Position numbers and translations under genes: made by a program. A DNA stretch of 64,000 nt from Mnemiopsis leidyi (lineage: Eukaryota; Ctenophora; Tentaculata; Lobata; Bolinopsidae): NCBI GenBank assembly GCA_000226015.1, contig JH157001.1, forward strand, positions 24,148 to 88,147. The letters are read 5' to 3'. The notes beneath the pieces are model-generated. The model did not search any database. It was not told the DNA's origin and saw nothing but the letters and a program-made list of their open reading frames with translations. Positions 1 to 11,253 of this stretch are shown here, piece by piece. How positions within the stretch are numbered: the stretch's first letter is position 1; each line of letters begins with the position of its first letter.

Positions 1-321
1 TCGGACAAGGCCATGGGATATATGCTTTCAATAGCAGGGACCGGCACACGTACTATTTTGGTAATGGTATTTCTTCGCCATGTGACACCGTGATAGAGCC
101 TTAACAAGCAAGCTTACAGCTCATACACACGTGTACTGATATATACTGATCGAAGATGTAATTCAAAATGTTGGATCCATTCTCACAGTTCTAAATCCCT
201 CAAGGAGCACTTTTATGAAGAAATTTGATCATGATTATGTTTACGTGTAGATATCAATAACTTAAGTTAATATTTTTGGCCAAAATTAGGCCATATTTTG
301 GCCAAATTCTATTTACCGGGC

Positions 322-371
322 CCCTCTATTTACCGGGCCTCAACCCTTTTCCCCGATAGGTAAATCGAGGG
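322..371. repeat. Short foldback element, copy 1
   Basis: The left arm CCCTCTATTTACC (322-334) faces the right arm GGTAAATCGAGGG (359-371), with one mismatch in 13. The same arm sequence, in perfect form, recurs at 41409-41480, so this is a dispersed family rather than a chance hairpin. The loop contains another ATTTACCGGGCC-like segment. Confidence 0.7.
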
Positions 372-374
372 TTT

Positions 375-707
375 ACTGTACATTGTATTCTTGTATAAAT
401 GTACATATACATTGTATCCTTGTATAAATGTACATATACATTGTATCCTTGTATAGATGTACATATACATTGTATCCTTGTATAGATGTACATATAGATT
501 GTATCCTTGTATAGATGCACATATAGATTGTATCCTTGTATAGATGTACATATACATTGCATCCTTGTATAGATGTACATATACATTGCAATTGTATCCT
601 TGTATAGATGTACATATACATTGTATCCTTGTATAGATGTACATATATACATTGTATCCTTGTATTATAGATGTACATATACATTGTATCCTTGTATAAA
701 TGTACAC
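375..707. repeat. 29-bp minisatellite abutting an exon
   Basis: About 11 copies of a 29-bp unit built around CATTGTATCCTTGTATAGA, with starts at 381, 410, 439 and so on. A few units carry short insertions, near 590 and 650. The array stops only about 10 bases before the acceptor of the exon at 718, so the pyrimidine tract and any branch point of that intron lie in or beside repeat sequence. Confidence 0.9.
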
Positions 708-717
708 TCTCCTTCAG

Positions 718-3700
718 GCGGTAGAGACTACGACGATGAGTATGACTCAAGAGGCCCCGGATTTCCCCCAGAAAACGGAACAGCTGATGTAAGTTTCCTG
801 TACAATTTCAAAAAAAAGTTGAAGAAAAGTTGAGAATCTTTATTCATAAAACTAAAGTGCTATTACGAGTATTACTGATCTGTTGTTGCAAGTTTAACTG
901 TTACCATTGTGTATGTTTCTGTGTGTTTATAATGTACAATATGTTATTATCTTGTGAAGTACCGCACTCCTTTGTAAAGAAGATCTCCACACCACACGGA
1001 CCCTGGAATGTAAGGAATGTGATGTCATGACAAACAGTAAATTCTAGTTACGTTGATGAATGATCTTTCTCTCTCTCCCAGCCCCCCTGTGTGTGTAATT
1101 CAATCATGTTCTGTGTGGAAACTTGAAGCGCTAAGAGAGATCAGATATTATATCGGCGTGTATTGTGCGAGTGCATAGTGGAGATCATCCTATGAGTAAT
1201 TTGGGATCTTATCCGAAATCTGTAAAAATAAAGGTGTTAAAATTGGGTAGATGTTAAAACAAACTCATGTCACATGTAGTGGAATAACGGAAAGGTGTTT
1301 GTTTGTTTGTTGGTAACATGGTCTGTCGATAACAATATGGTGCTGCACGAAGGAAAGTTCGAGTTCCTTCGTTACCAAACAGGTGGTTCCAATGGAAGAA
1401 ATGCCATTCACCAACCTGCAGGATTTACACTCAGTCCTCAATGTGAGATATTTATGTGTTACTCTTTCATCAGACTATCACTGGCGTATTCATGTGCCCT
1501 CGGAGTATTTCGTGACAGAAGTGCTACTGTCATGCTTACTATTTGGAAATCGCTCATCCGGTGCAAGCTAGAGTACTGCTGTCCTCTCTAGCATACCCAC
1601 CGCTTAGAAGACGATGAGACACTGGAAAACGTCCAGCGGTTTTTTTACTCGGCAATCGGCATATAGCTGGTATGGAAGGGGCTAATTACTGGGAGAGACT
1701 CAGCAGACTTAAGCTACAGTCGTTACTAAGAAGACGTGAGCGGTACATGATAATCCACATGTGGAAGCTCCTACACAATCATGTGCCCGATGATCTGAAT
1801 GTTAAGTTTTACCATCGCGAGAGGCTCGGATGGATAGCAAGAATACCGTACCCGTGCTCTTCAAAAGATCCAGGCAATCCTCTAAAACGATCTTCGATGC
1901 CTCGTTCGCTGTGAACGGACCTAAGCTCTGGAACACTCTACCAAAGAATGCCAACACGGCAGTCACCCTCGATTCCTTCAAAATTCACCTAGGTGCTTTT
2001 CTTGAGTCAGTTCCAGGCTGTCCGCCAACTACGGGCTACACCACAGCGAATGCAAATTCCATGCTCAACTGGTGTAACTACGACCAGCAGGGTGGCCTTT
2101 GACAGAAGTTGTGACCCAGTAGGATCCTGCTGAACCTATCACTAAAGGTTCACTAAAGGTGAAGGTATGTTTGTTTGTTTGTTTGTCTGCACATTATAAG
2201 ACTTTTCAAACTTTTCAGGTTGAAGATGTGAGACTTAACGAACGTGATCAGAATCCCAGATTTGCAGCTCAGACTGGGAATGTAGAACTCTCCTATGCGC
2301 CCCCGTAAGTCACGTGACAGTTGACCCAATGCGAAACACTGTTACAATGCTGAATTTTGACATTGAAAACCAGCTAATATTGTGAGTTTTTGATAGCTAA
2401 TACTCTGAGTTTTATACCGAGTGCGGGAGTTTGAAAATAAGTGTTCGCTGTTTTCAGAGATACAAAAGCGAAGAAGAAGCCCGTTTTAAAAGAATTGGTA
2501 AGTTTACAAAGTATATTGAATAAGCGATTAGCGAAATTTAAATTTGTGAACTGCACAGAAATTGTCCAAGTGTCTGTTAATACGTAGAATCACTCTCAGC
2601 CCATAAAATGCAAAGTTGCTCAAGTTATGGCAAGAATACCACATTTAATTTTCAAAATACCTTATCTATTCTATTCAAACAGAAACCGAAAGTGATAAAA
2701 GAGAAATGGAAGCAGAAACCTCCCAGAGAACGCCGGAAATATTGCGGTCTTTTCACATGTCTAATTCTAACTTTGATATGTGTCATTGTCGTTCCTATGG
2801 CTATATGTGAGTATTAACTTATTAACTTACAGCTTATCTTATTTTAAAATGAGTAACTGAGTCCTTACTTAGTCAAAATACATGTCCCTGTACACTCAAA
2901 ATACATGTCCCTGTACACTCGAAATACATGTCCCTGTACACTCGAAATACATGTCCCTGTACACTCAAAATACATGTCCTGTACACTGATAAACTCATCG
3001 CATTTGATCACCACGCCTAGTGTACACCACTGTACACTGTATATAGTACTGTAGGTCGTTATTTCCTGTTCTGTCAAATCTGTATGTACCGGGTTTGTTT
3101 TGTTGATGTTTGTATCCTGGACAATAACACGTGTTATATTTTCTCTTCTTCTTGTTCCAGGTAATTTCATTCATTACAAGTGCTTAATACACGTGCTTGT
3201 TTTAATTGTCATGGGTTTTTGTATCTTTTTTTTAACAGTCAGTTAAAGCAATCTATTATGTACTGCATATGTTCAAACTATCGAATGTTAACACTACCTA
3301 TTTCTAAAGTTTGAGTGTTGTGTGTAGTGTGTGCCGTATAAAAGTTTAAAGTTTACTTTTGATGATACCAACAAAAAGTAATCTCTAGTTTAAATTGTAG
3401 TCACACCAGCTGTTAGGTACGTTGTGAAATATGATATCTACATAGCGACATTGCTGCTTTACTTTTACGTGTATCAGATTTACTTTAAATGTGGTGGTGT
3501 GTTTGTATTCATATTCCTGGATTGTTCATACCAACAAGTCAAGAAAGACAAGTGCGATAAAGTCTGGAAATATATAAGTTGAGATAAAGTCTTGAAAGAT
3601 ATAAGTTGAGATAAAGTCTAGGAAGATATAAGTTGAGATAAAGTCTGGAAATATGTAAGTTGAGATAAAGTCTGGAAATATATAAGTTGAGATAAAGTCT

Positions 3701-6700
3701 AGGAAGATATAAGTTGAGATAAAGTCTTGGAAGATATAAGTTGTCAGGTAGAAGTTCCTTGTATTCTGCCAGCAGTAGCCATAACTTGTCATCACTTTAA
3801 TTATAATGCTGCGTCTTCAACTCCCTGAGGGATTGTACTACATCACAAAATATAACCTTATCTACTCACCGTTCTGTTTTCCACTTTAAGTTGTTTGTTT
3901 TACTTCGTTGTAGTTTAGATTATAGTCGAATGGTAGTTCTTATACTAGTAGATATATAGAGGGGGATAAGGCACTGACCACGACACCCTGGAATTTGCCC
4001 CATTGTCAATGGTCCAAAAACTTTAGGATGTCATGGAAAATTTGAAGTTTTGCCATGGTCATGGTCAACATGTTGTCCATTAAACCACGGTAATACCAGG
4101 AAATTGACTATAGTCATGGTCGAAAATTTTCGTGCAATATTTGATTAGAGTTCGTATGTTGAATATAGACTATACTTTTCTGCTTACTGTGTCTTCATTT
4201 CAGATGTGAGGTTGTGGCACAAACTAACTTGGGACGATATCAGAAACTTGCAAGTCCAACCACGTGACCTAAAGTGGGGTCAGCACGGTACGGAGTAAAT
4301 GTTATTATTTTGTTTGGTCATCATGTGCTCTAACTTCCTTATTGCAATTGTCGATTAATCTGTTTATCTGTTTTCTGTGGCTCTATTTTGTTCATTTGAC
4401 AACAAATGTAACAAATCTGGTTCCTATAACTGAGTGATGTCGTGTACAAGTTTAAAGTTCTGTCAAAAGCAGACAATGTTTCAGGACAATATGTGTACTA
4501 CAGAGATTTCAGTAACAACATCATAGAAGTGGACATGATAAACCACTCTCAAGAACTTATCTTCCCTTTTGAAAAATGGGTAAGTCAGCTATAGCTTTCT
4601 TAAAACATAATATTCTTAAAAGAGCGGCTGCTGAACTTGACGCAGTTATTCTCAAATGTGTCACCGGACATTTCAAGTTCTAACATATTAAATTCTAACA
4701 TTTCAAGTTCTAACATATTAAATTCTAACATTTAACATTCTAACATTTCAAATTCTAATATTTAACATTCTGTTGTAGAATAAGGTGGGATACGACGATT
4801 TCGACGTAACGGGACACAACAGGCTGCTTATCCTGGCCAAAAACAATGGGGTGAGTTCCCCGTACTGTACTTACACGCGTATTTATGTTACAGTTGGATA
4901 AGTCGACACCGGTTGGTGCTAATCTAGGAAATTGTGGTGACCCGCCAATTGTCATCACAACAACACGCAGTAGTTTAAGTTCTCTGACCTTTCACGAGTG
5001 TTATCCATGAAATATAGGAAGTTAGACAATTCATGAAGATGGCTAATTGCGAAAATAGTGGAACCGGTATCCGGTTTACCGTTACGATTTAAAATTAGAC
5101 CAGAATCTGATTCTAATACCGCTACTACCTGGACGTTTTAGTGTACTTTATGGAACGCGCGAACGTAGTTTCTGTAATCTGAGCAAGGGTTGTGGATATT
5201 ATTAACGCGCGTTTTTAATCTAATTTTGAATTAAATGAACAAAATTCTTTGAAAATGCGACACAAACGCCGCCATGTGGAGTCGTATAATCAACATGTGT
5301 CATTCATCAACTTGGTTATCAACCGCTGAAATAGATACATTCGAGTTGTTACCTTTAATCTTTTCAGACATCACATCTACATCTGAATTTTGTCGATCTC
5401 TACAAGTACAAGATTAACGATCAGAATAACGAACCTCAGAAGTTCGACGAAAATGTCGTCCACTGGGCGATAGCATCTGACGCTACTGAAGATAGATTGG
5501 TATGAATTTCAGCTTGTTTCACGTCACCTCATTAATTGGCAGGATACTTTCACACACTCGATCTCCTATGGAACGTTACGGGTCTTTATCACGATGAAGT
5601 ATATCATATCTCGTTATGAGACCTTACACCATGATAACAACAATCTCCCTCATCTTCACATGGCTCAGGTTATTGTGCAACAAGACGACAACAAAAGTTA
5701 CAACATCAGACTGCACGAGCTAGGACCACAAAGTAGAACCTTAAAAGATATCGGGGATGTCTCCACTTCCCCAAATATCATGAGAGGAGTCCTCACCTAT
5801 ATGTACTCGGGTAGGCGTTCAGCTGACTGATCGTTAAATCTTCAACTAAATCCTTACGGTTGCACTGAACTAACTTACTAAATCCTTGATGTTATACATG
5901 TATGATGAAATGATTTCAGAGGAGTTTTTCGGACGGTCGTCTCAAGGATTCTGGATTTCCCAAAACGGAGACTATCTTGTGTACATGGTTACGGACACGA
6001 CCAACGTCAACACCGTTTCTGTGTATGGCTCAAACTCATTGTCGTTTTATCTGAACTTTCCCCGAATTTTAGAGAAGTTTCTTTCGTAAGCTTAAGATGA
6101 TTATGAACAAATGAAGGTGTGTCATTGCCGTTAAACATGCAAATTATTTCTGTTGTATTTCCCAACATTGTCAATATTTCACAGACAGTCCCCATCGGAC
6201 CCGGATAAAAAGATAACGTACGAGTATCCCACCGTACAAAACAGTAGGAACCCAATAGTACGACTTAGGATGTACGATATTCTGCGTGGTAAGATAATTA
6301 CAGGGGCGGACGAAGCTCTGAAGCCTCTCGGCAAGCAAGATAGGGAGTATATCACCTCGGTCTCCTTCCCAAATGCGTAAGTAGATTTGACTATTACCTA
6401 ATACCTATATTGAGTATTACTGATATTGGTTGTAGTTGAGTTTAACTAGTATTGGTGCAGCTTGTGATCTTAAGATCCGGCCTGTACTTGATAACCCTTA
6501 TCTAGTTAACATTAGAATAAAAGTTGACTGTTTCAATCATGCTGGCAAAATCTCACAACCTCCAACATTGTACAGGAAGAAACTGCTTGTGGAGTTCATG
6601 AACCGGGAGCAGACACGTGCCACAACAGAGGAGTGCACCCTAAATCTCAGTCCGACCTGTGAGAATCTCCGAGTACTGCGGCGAAATAGTCATCTGGGCT

Positions 6701-7118
6701 GGTTGCCACGGTACCCGGCAGTCGCGTTTCCGGCACAGGAGAACTTGGAGACCCAGCAGTACTACGTTCTCAGACCTAGAGTTGATAAACAGGTTTGTAC
6801 TTCCTTTTTTGATAAGGTTTAATATGTCTTTTCCGCATATTAAAATATTCTAAATAAGATATGGCACTTCCTATTAATTTTAAGCTATTCAATTTCAACA
6901 CAATATTTTAGCAAAGCTTGATGCACTACCAGGTAGAACTGTATAAATAACCCCGGCCTATCAAAGTTTGCAATCTAAGAAATCTCAAACTTTCAGTTTA
7001 ACTTCACGCACCTGCACAAATACGAAACTACGAGCGACCCAAACAGAAAGATAGCTATCACTACTGGAGAGTATGCAGTGACCGAGCTTATCGGTAACGA
7101 TCACACCCGGAAACATGT
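718..7118 (+). CDS. Dipeptidyl-peptidase-IV-family protein: shared N-terminal and beta-propeller exons
   Basis: Exons read by frame and GT-AG sites: 718-788, 2219-2304, 2458-2497, 2683-2806, 4204-4287, 4485-4579, 4779-4850, 5368-5499, 5543-5810, 5920-6085, 6185-6376, 6576-6792 and 6997-7118. All phases join without a stop, giving about 556 codons. An acidic then basic cytoplasmic N-terminus is followed by one hydrophobic segment (FTCLILTLICVIVVPMAI, exon 2683-2806), so this is a type II membrane protein, as in DPP4, FAP, DPP6 and DPP10. Propeller landmarks are WGQHGQYVYYRDF, YSEEFFGRSSQGFWISQNG (aligning with the Glu-Glu motif of DPP4 that binds the substrate N-terminus), YEYPTVQNSRNPIV, NREQTRATTEECT and HLGWLPRY. 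The start-codon exon is not seen. The last donor (7117-7120) leaves phase 2 and can join either downstream cassette. Family assignment is firm; orthology to a single vertebrate member is not claimed. Confidence 0.88.
1290..2190 (+). mobile_element. Degraded non-LTR retrotransposon (LINE) 3' fragment
   Basis: Lies in an intron of the DPP gene. Reading three frames in turn gives the C-terminal reverse-transcriptase region typical of LINEs of the CR1/Jockey group: KSLIRCKLEYCCPL, ENVQRFF, YWERLSRLKLQSL, RERYMIIHMWKLLHNH, FAVNGPKLWNTLPKNA and DSFKIHLGAFLESVPGC, ending near NWCNYDQQGGL (stop at 2101-2103). At least three frameshifts and a premature stop near 1590 show it is dead. Both flanks carry TTTG repeats (about 1295-1312 and 2168-2188), fitting a simple-repeat 3' tail and insertion into such a repeat. 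The 5' part of the element is absent. Confidence 0.85.
2872..2988. repeat. 23-bp minisatellite
   Basis: Five tandem copies of a unit containing AATACATGTCCCTGTACACT, period 23. The last copy is one base shorter. It lies inside a DPP intron. ACATGT and TGTACA within the unit are palindromic. Confidence 0.9.
3556..3742. repeat. 27-bp minisatellite
   Basis: Seven tandem copies of a unit beginning GATAAAGTCTGGAAATATAT, period 27, with small changes between copies. It lies inside a DPP intron. The minus-strand open frame across it is a repeat artefact (ISTYIF repeated). Confidence 0.9.
4678..4770. repeat. Degenerate TTCTAACAT short-period repeat
   Basis: Irregular repetition of TTCTAACAT(T/A)T with AAATTC and AACATTC spacers, period about 13-15. 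It ends just before the acceptor of the DPP exon at 4779. Confidence 0.6.
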
Positions 7119-7304
7119 GTAAGTTTCGTTATAAGTTGAGTGGAGATTGTTCTATTAATAACTTACAGACAAGCCATCTGACAAACTGACAAAAACCTGA
7201 TAGTATCTAAACTAACATGACTGACTGACTCAATAGACTTACTGACAAAAACAAATACAACTACTGACTAGACCGACTGACAGACCGACTGACAAACACT
7301 TCAG

Positions 7305-8337
7305 GTACTACATCTCAACCGAACACGGACCACACACACGACACCTCTACCGGATCACGCCCCACACCGGCTCCAAGCACTGTCTCTCCTGCCACCTGGA
7401 TTGTTCCTGGGTCTCTGGCTCTTCTACCGGACTCTCACCCGACCTCCGGTACCTCAAACTTACCTGTCTTGGTCCTGGCCCTCCCAATCGTGTCTATCTT
7501 TTCCGGACCAGCCAGACTAAAAGTTTCATGGTTATCCGGACATTTCCGGAGGAGAAGGTTAGAACTCAGAAATCTGTGGTGAAGGAGATAAGGAGGGTGA
7601 AGCTTGGCGGTATCTGGTTTTATGTTCAGTTTTACAAGCCTAGTAACTTTAACCCCAAGAGAAAGTATCCTGTAATTTTCGATGTGTACGGTGGTCCGAC
7701 TAAGAACAAAGTCAGTACAATGTATGGAGTGGGATATAATGAATACTTTGCTGGGAGATACAACACTATTGTAGTAAACATGGATGTCAGGGGTACCCCT
7801 GGGAGGAGTGATAATTTCCAACAAGCCATTTACAAAAAGTTCGGCACTGTCGAAGTTACCGACTCAATCAAGGTTATAAAATGGGTCAGCAGACTTCCCT
7901 ATATAGACTCCTCACGGATGGCCATCAGGGGAGCCTCTTACGGTGGATACCTAGTGACAAAGATTCTGGAGGCAGAGCCGCGACTATTCGTGGCGGCGGT
8001 GTCATCAGCGGCGGTGGCGGACTGGCGGTGGTACGACACGGCGTACACAGAGCGGTTTATGGGAGTGTACGATAAGGCGGTGTACGAGCCTGCTTCAGTT
8101 ATCCCCGACTTAGGGAAGATCCCAAACAATGTCCTCCTGCTGTTACACGGACTGTCGGACACTAACGTCCTGATAAAACATCACTGGGCGGTTGTCAAGG
8201 AGTTGAACAGACTTCACAAGATTTACGGGCAACATGTTAAACCTGGACAGAGACACAGTGTCCGGCGACTGTTTGATATGTTGGTCTGGTTTAGGGAGAG
8301 ACTTTGGAGAAGAAGGAGGAGATGTAGAAGAGGATAG
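7305..8337 (+). CDS. DPP family 3' cassette A: catalytically intact hydrolase domain, single exon
   Basis: A 344-codon terminal exon with no intron. It completes the codon left by the donor at 7118 (Val) and runs to TAG at 8335-8337. It encodes the last propeller blade (YYISTEHGPHTRHLYRIT, LKLTCLGPGPP) and the prolyl-oligopeptidase alpha/beta-hydrolase domain (YPVIFDVYGGP, NMDVRGTPGR). Nucleophile motif RGASYGGY has the Ser codon at 7936-7938. Catalytic Asp lies in HGLSDTNV (codon 8158-8160) and catalytic His in GQRHSVR (codon 8254-8256), matching the Ser-Asp-His order of DPP4, DPP8 and DPP9. AYTERFMG corresponds to VYTERYMG of DPP4. The protein ends in an Arg-rich tail. With the shared exons it gives about 900 residues, in range for DPP4-family proteins given the long cytoplasmic tail. 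Expected activity is removal of Xaa-Pro or Xaa-Ala dipeptides outside the cell. Confidence 0.88.
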
Positions 8338-8881
8338 GAATAGTGTGTTTGTACCTTGAATAGAAAGGAATCTTCAGTTGGAATTGAGGAATTCCTAGAT
8401 GTTTTAGTTGGATGTATGAAATCATATTTTTGTAAAATCTCATTGTGTGTTAAAGTTTATAATCATTAACGTGTGCGGTTATCAAATTCGATGGCCGACG
8501 TCCTGCCCAAGAACCTCGTGCCCCAAAACTTTTTAACCCAGAAATCTTGCTCCAGTGTCGTCCTGCTCCACAACAGACAAATTCGTTCGGATTACAGCTA
8601 GGGTTAGGGTCGCTGGGGCTAAATCTGTGGGATAAAATTTTGATGGGCACGATTTTCCTGGGCAGTACGACGGGAATCTCAATTTCAAAACTCAGCAAAT
8701 GCCGTTTTTATTGATTTGTGTGAAGTAGACTGTTTTCATTGAATACCCAAGTCCCAAGGCCAACTTAAATCAAGTAAATGCTCAAGATAAATGTGACCAA
8801 TGATTATGCTTTAATAGGATCAGGTGATAGTCGCTGTGTCGCCTATAAAAGTTGCACCATGTAAACCAGATAAACCCTCAG
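8338..8881. other. Spacer between the two DPP 3' cassettes
   Basis: Contains the inverted-repeat element at 8493-8674 and no recognisable N-terminal, membrane-anchor or early propeller exons. That absence argues that the downstream cassette is not an independent full-length gene. No clear AATAAA was seen after the stop of cassette A. Confidence 0.6.
8493..8674. mobile_element. Small inverted-repeat element (MITE-like)
   Basis: Arms of about 47 bases: GACGTCCTGCCCAAGAACCT and onward (8498-8543) against the reverse complement of 8625-8673, which reads CGTCGTACTGCCCAGGAAAA and onward. Shared blocks are CTGCCCA, TCGTGCCC and CAAAA-TTTTAxCCCA. The core includes GCTAGGGTTAGGGTCGC. It has no coding capacity and no certain target-site duplication. 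Confidence 0.7.
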
Positions 8882-11253
8882 ATTGTACGTGAGAACTGAA
8901 GTGTTAAATCCGACCCACGAGAGTACTGCCTCAACACGGAAGAGGATGTTGTACATGTACAACGACAGTGCCACCGGAGACAACCAACACACCTGCATTT
9001 CCTGCTTAGAACCGGCCGGACGGTGTGATGTAGCCACTGCTTCTATCGACAGTTCTATGACTTGGTCAGTTTTCTAGTTAGACAAACTTGAACCAGGTTT
9101 AGATTCACGCTAAAGTTTATAGTGATTGGTTGGTTTCGAGTGAACTTTATTAGCACTCACTATTAAGGGCTTATATTCAGAAACCACTTTTTCTGTTACA
9201 TTGTAGATCTTTGCGCAGTCCAATACCCGCCCAATACATCAAGACTCTATCCGACCCTACCCATCCACACCTTCAGGTACCAGCTCTATTGCCTGGGACC
9301 GGGAGTTCCCTACGTTAGAGTAAAGAAGTTCTCCGACCCGAACTACAACGTGTACAGCGATGATCAGGCCAATATCCAGTACCAGGACCCCAGCAAGCAG
9401 GCACAGCTGCTTCAGAAGAGGTCTCCCTGGACTCAGTACACTCAGGTATTTACAGATGCATATATTGGACTCTGGAGCGATTCTTGTAACACCTGAATTT
9501 AGGTTTCACCTTGATTAATAGGTTCTGAGACAGCACACCGTCAGGGCGTCAGGCCACCTAAGAGATGCGAAGTAATCTATTAGAAGTAATTTGTCTAAAC
9601 AATTATACATTCTGACAAGTACAGTTATCGGACTTTTAATAACATCCATGTTTGCACAGGTTGAGTTAGACAAGAACTCGAACATCTACGTAGCTATCAA
9701 GAAGATATTTCCTCTATACTATGTCAAACACGCAAACATCCTCAAATATCCTCTTCTCATTTGGGTGAGCTAAGTACTTTAAACAGTGACAGTCAGAAGT
9801 GCCGACCAAGCGAAATGGTTTTAACAAAATTCCATAGAAATAGGAGAGCCGCTCCAAAAAAAACTCGATCAACCACTAATGTGGGAAAGAATTTCTAGTC
9901 GTCAACCTACAACAGCAATTTTCCAGGTGGACCCATACCCAGACGGGAACATGGCTACCATGAAATACAAGTTAGATCTGGCCCAGTGGCTGGCTACCTC
10001 TAAGGATTGTGTTGTAGCCTACATGGACGTTAAGGGGACTCCGGGACGAGGACTAGCCTTCCACCACTGGCCCTACAGGGATTTTGAGGTTTGCTATTTT
10101 TACTGGCCCTACCAGAATTTTGAGGTTTTATATTTATTACTGTCCTTATAGGGATTTTCAAGTTTACTATTCATCGCTGTTCATAAAGGGATTTTGAGGT
10201 TTGCTATTTATTAATGGCCCTACAGGGATTTGGAGGTTTGCTATTCATTGCGGTCCTATAGGAATTTGGAGCTTTGCTATATTTGATTTAATTTAAGAGG
10301 TGCAAATATTCGAGGGAAATTTTACCCTCCACAGTCATTTTCTTTTTAGATTTTAAACACTAATTGCTTTGCAGAAACTTATCAACAGCGCTGAACAAGC
10401 AATCAGAGACATAAAGATGTATTGGCACGTTAATGACAGTAAGTTAAATTTGAAAATAGCAGTTTAAATCTTCTGTATTAGAAATATCAAGGAACACTGT
10501 GAAAAATAACTAAAAATTTTAATATGTACATTGATAAACAAATTGTTACTTCTGTTGGTTAAACTCGCAACGTTGCAGATAAAGTAGCGATAATGGGAGA
10601 GAAAATGGGAGGTTGGTTGGCATTAAAGATGATGCAAAGGCAGCCAGACTGGTTTAAAGCTTCAATAGCTGTTAACCCTGTCTTTAGTTTCGAGCATTAC
10701 CTACAGGTATGTGACTTTTCTTGCTGTGCAGGATCACAAGCTTGTTTCAATAAATCTTCTTTGACAACTTAGAGACCACTACAACTTAGAGACCAACTTG
10801 AAGTCCACTACAAAAAATCAAGATTGTTATGATTAATAAATGCTAACCCTTTACTGCTATTATATATTGTTGATTGGAACTAAAAGTTAGTAACTTCTGT
10901 TTCCTCAGGCTTACACAGAGCGGTATCTGGACAAGTACTCAACAGAAACTAGTGCGCGATACACTTCAGCTGCCATCAACGACTTCAGCGACTTCACCGC
11001 AGAGATGAAGAAAAAGACCGCTATTTTCTACGATCCACGAAACTACGAAGTACCCCACACATTCCAAACAATCGACTTGTTCCTGAAAAAGGAGACAAGT
11101 AACAGTGGTTACATTGACTTCACAGACTTTACTCTGTTTGACATATTTAACATTGAGAGTACCACCCGAGAAGAGGTGCTAGGCGATGTGTTCCTGGACG
11201 TCGGTCCAAATATCACCCAGTTTCTGGAGACCAGTCCTCACAGTATTTTCTAA
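8882..11253 (+). CDS. DPP family 3' cassette B: catalytically dead hydrolase domain, seven exons
   Basis: Exons 8882-9064, 9277-9445, 9660-9764, 9927-10088, 10375-10438, 10579-10706 and 10909-11253 join in phase, ending with TAA at 11251-11253. The first exon starts with one base completing a codon, so it fits the donor at 7118 as well as cassette A does. Collinear landmarks: LYVRTEVLNPTHES, LYCLGPGVP, AYMDVKGTPGRG and AYTERYLD. Where active enzymes have G-x-S-Y-G-G, this has GEKMGG (Lys codon 10602-10604). The Asp region reads YDPRNYEV, and no RHS or DHG motif follows. It should therefore be inert as a peptidase, like DPP6 and DPP10, which bind potassium channels. Alternatives are a separate gene with an unseen 5' end, or a decaying tandem duplicate. 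Intact frames and splice sites over seven exons argue for function. Confidence 0.8.
10068..10285. repeat. 37-bp minisatellite repeating an exon end and its splice donor
   Basis: Six copies, starting at 10068, 10104, 10141, 10178, 10215 and 10251. The first copy is the last seven codons of a cassette B exon (WPYRDFE) plus the donor GAG/GTTTGC. Later copies repeat both. The first step is 36 bases and in frame, so use of the second donor would add 12 residues ending in WPYQNFE. Confidence 0.88.

Larger units (their letters stand above)
1..717. other. Upstream flank or intron 5' of first visible DPP exon
   Basis: No coding exon was recognised here. The stretch holds a small foldback element and a 29-bp minisatellite that runs almost up to the splice acceptor at 716-717. 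The start-codon exon of the DPP gene must lie in or before this stretch, because the exon at 718 begins inside a codon. The open frames across the minisatellite are by-products of the repeat. Confidence 0.6.

Noticed and set aside
326-750. Overlapping 100+ codon frames rich in MYIYTRIQ
   Set aside because: They follow the 29-bp minisatellite, which cycles through all three frames without stops. Not protein.
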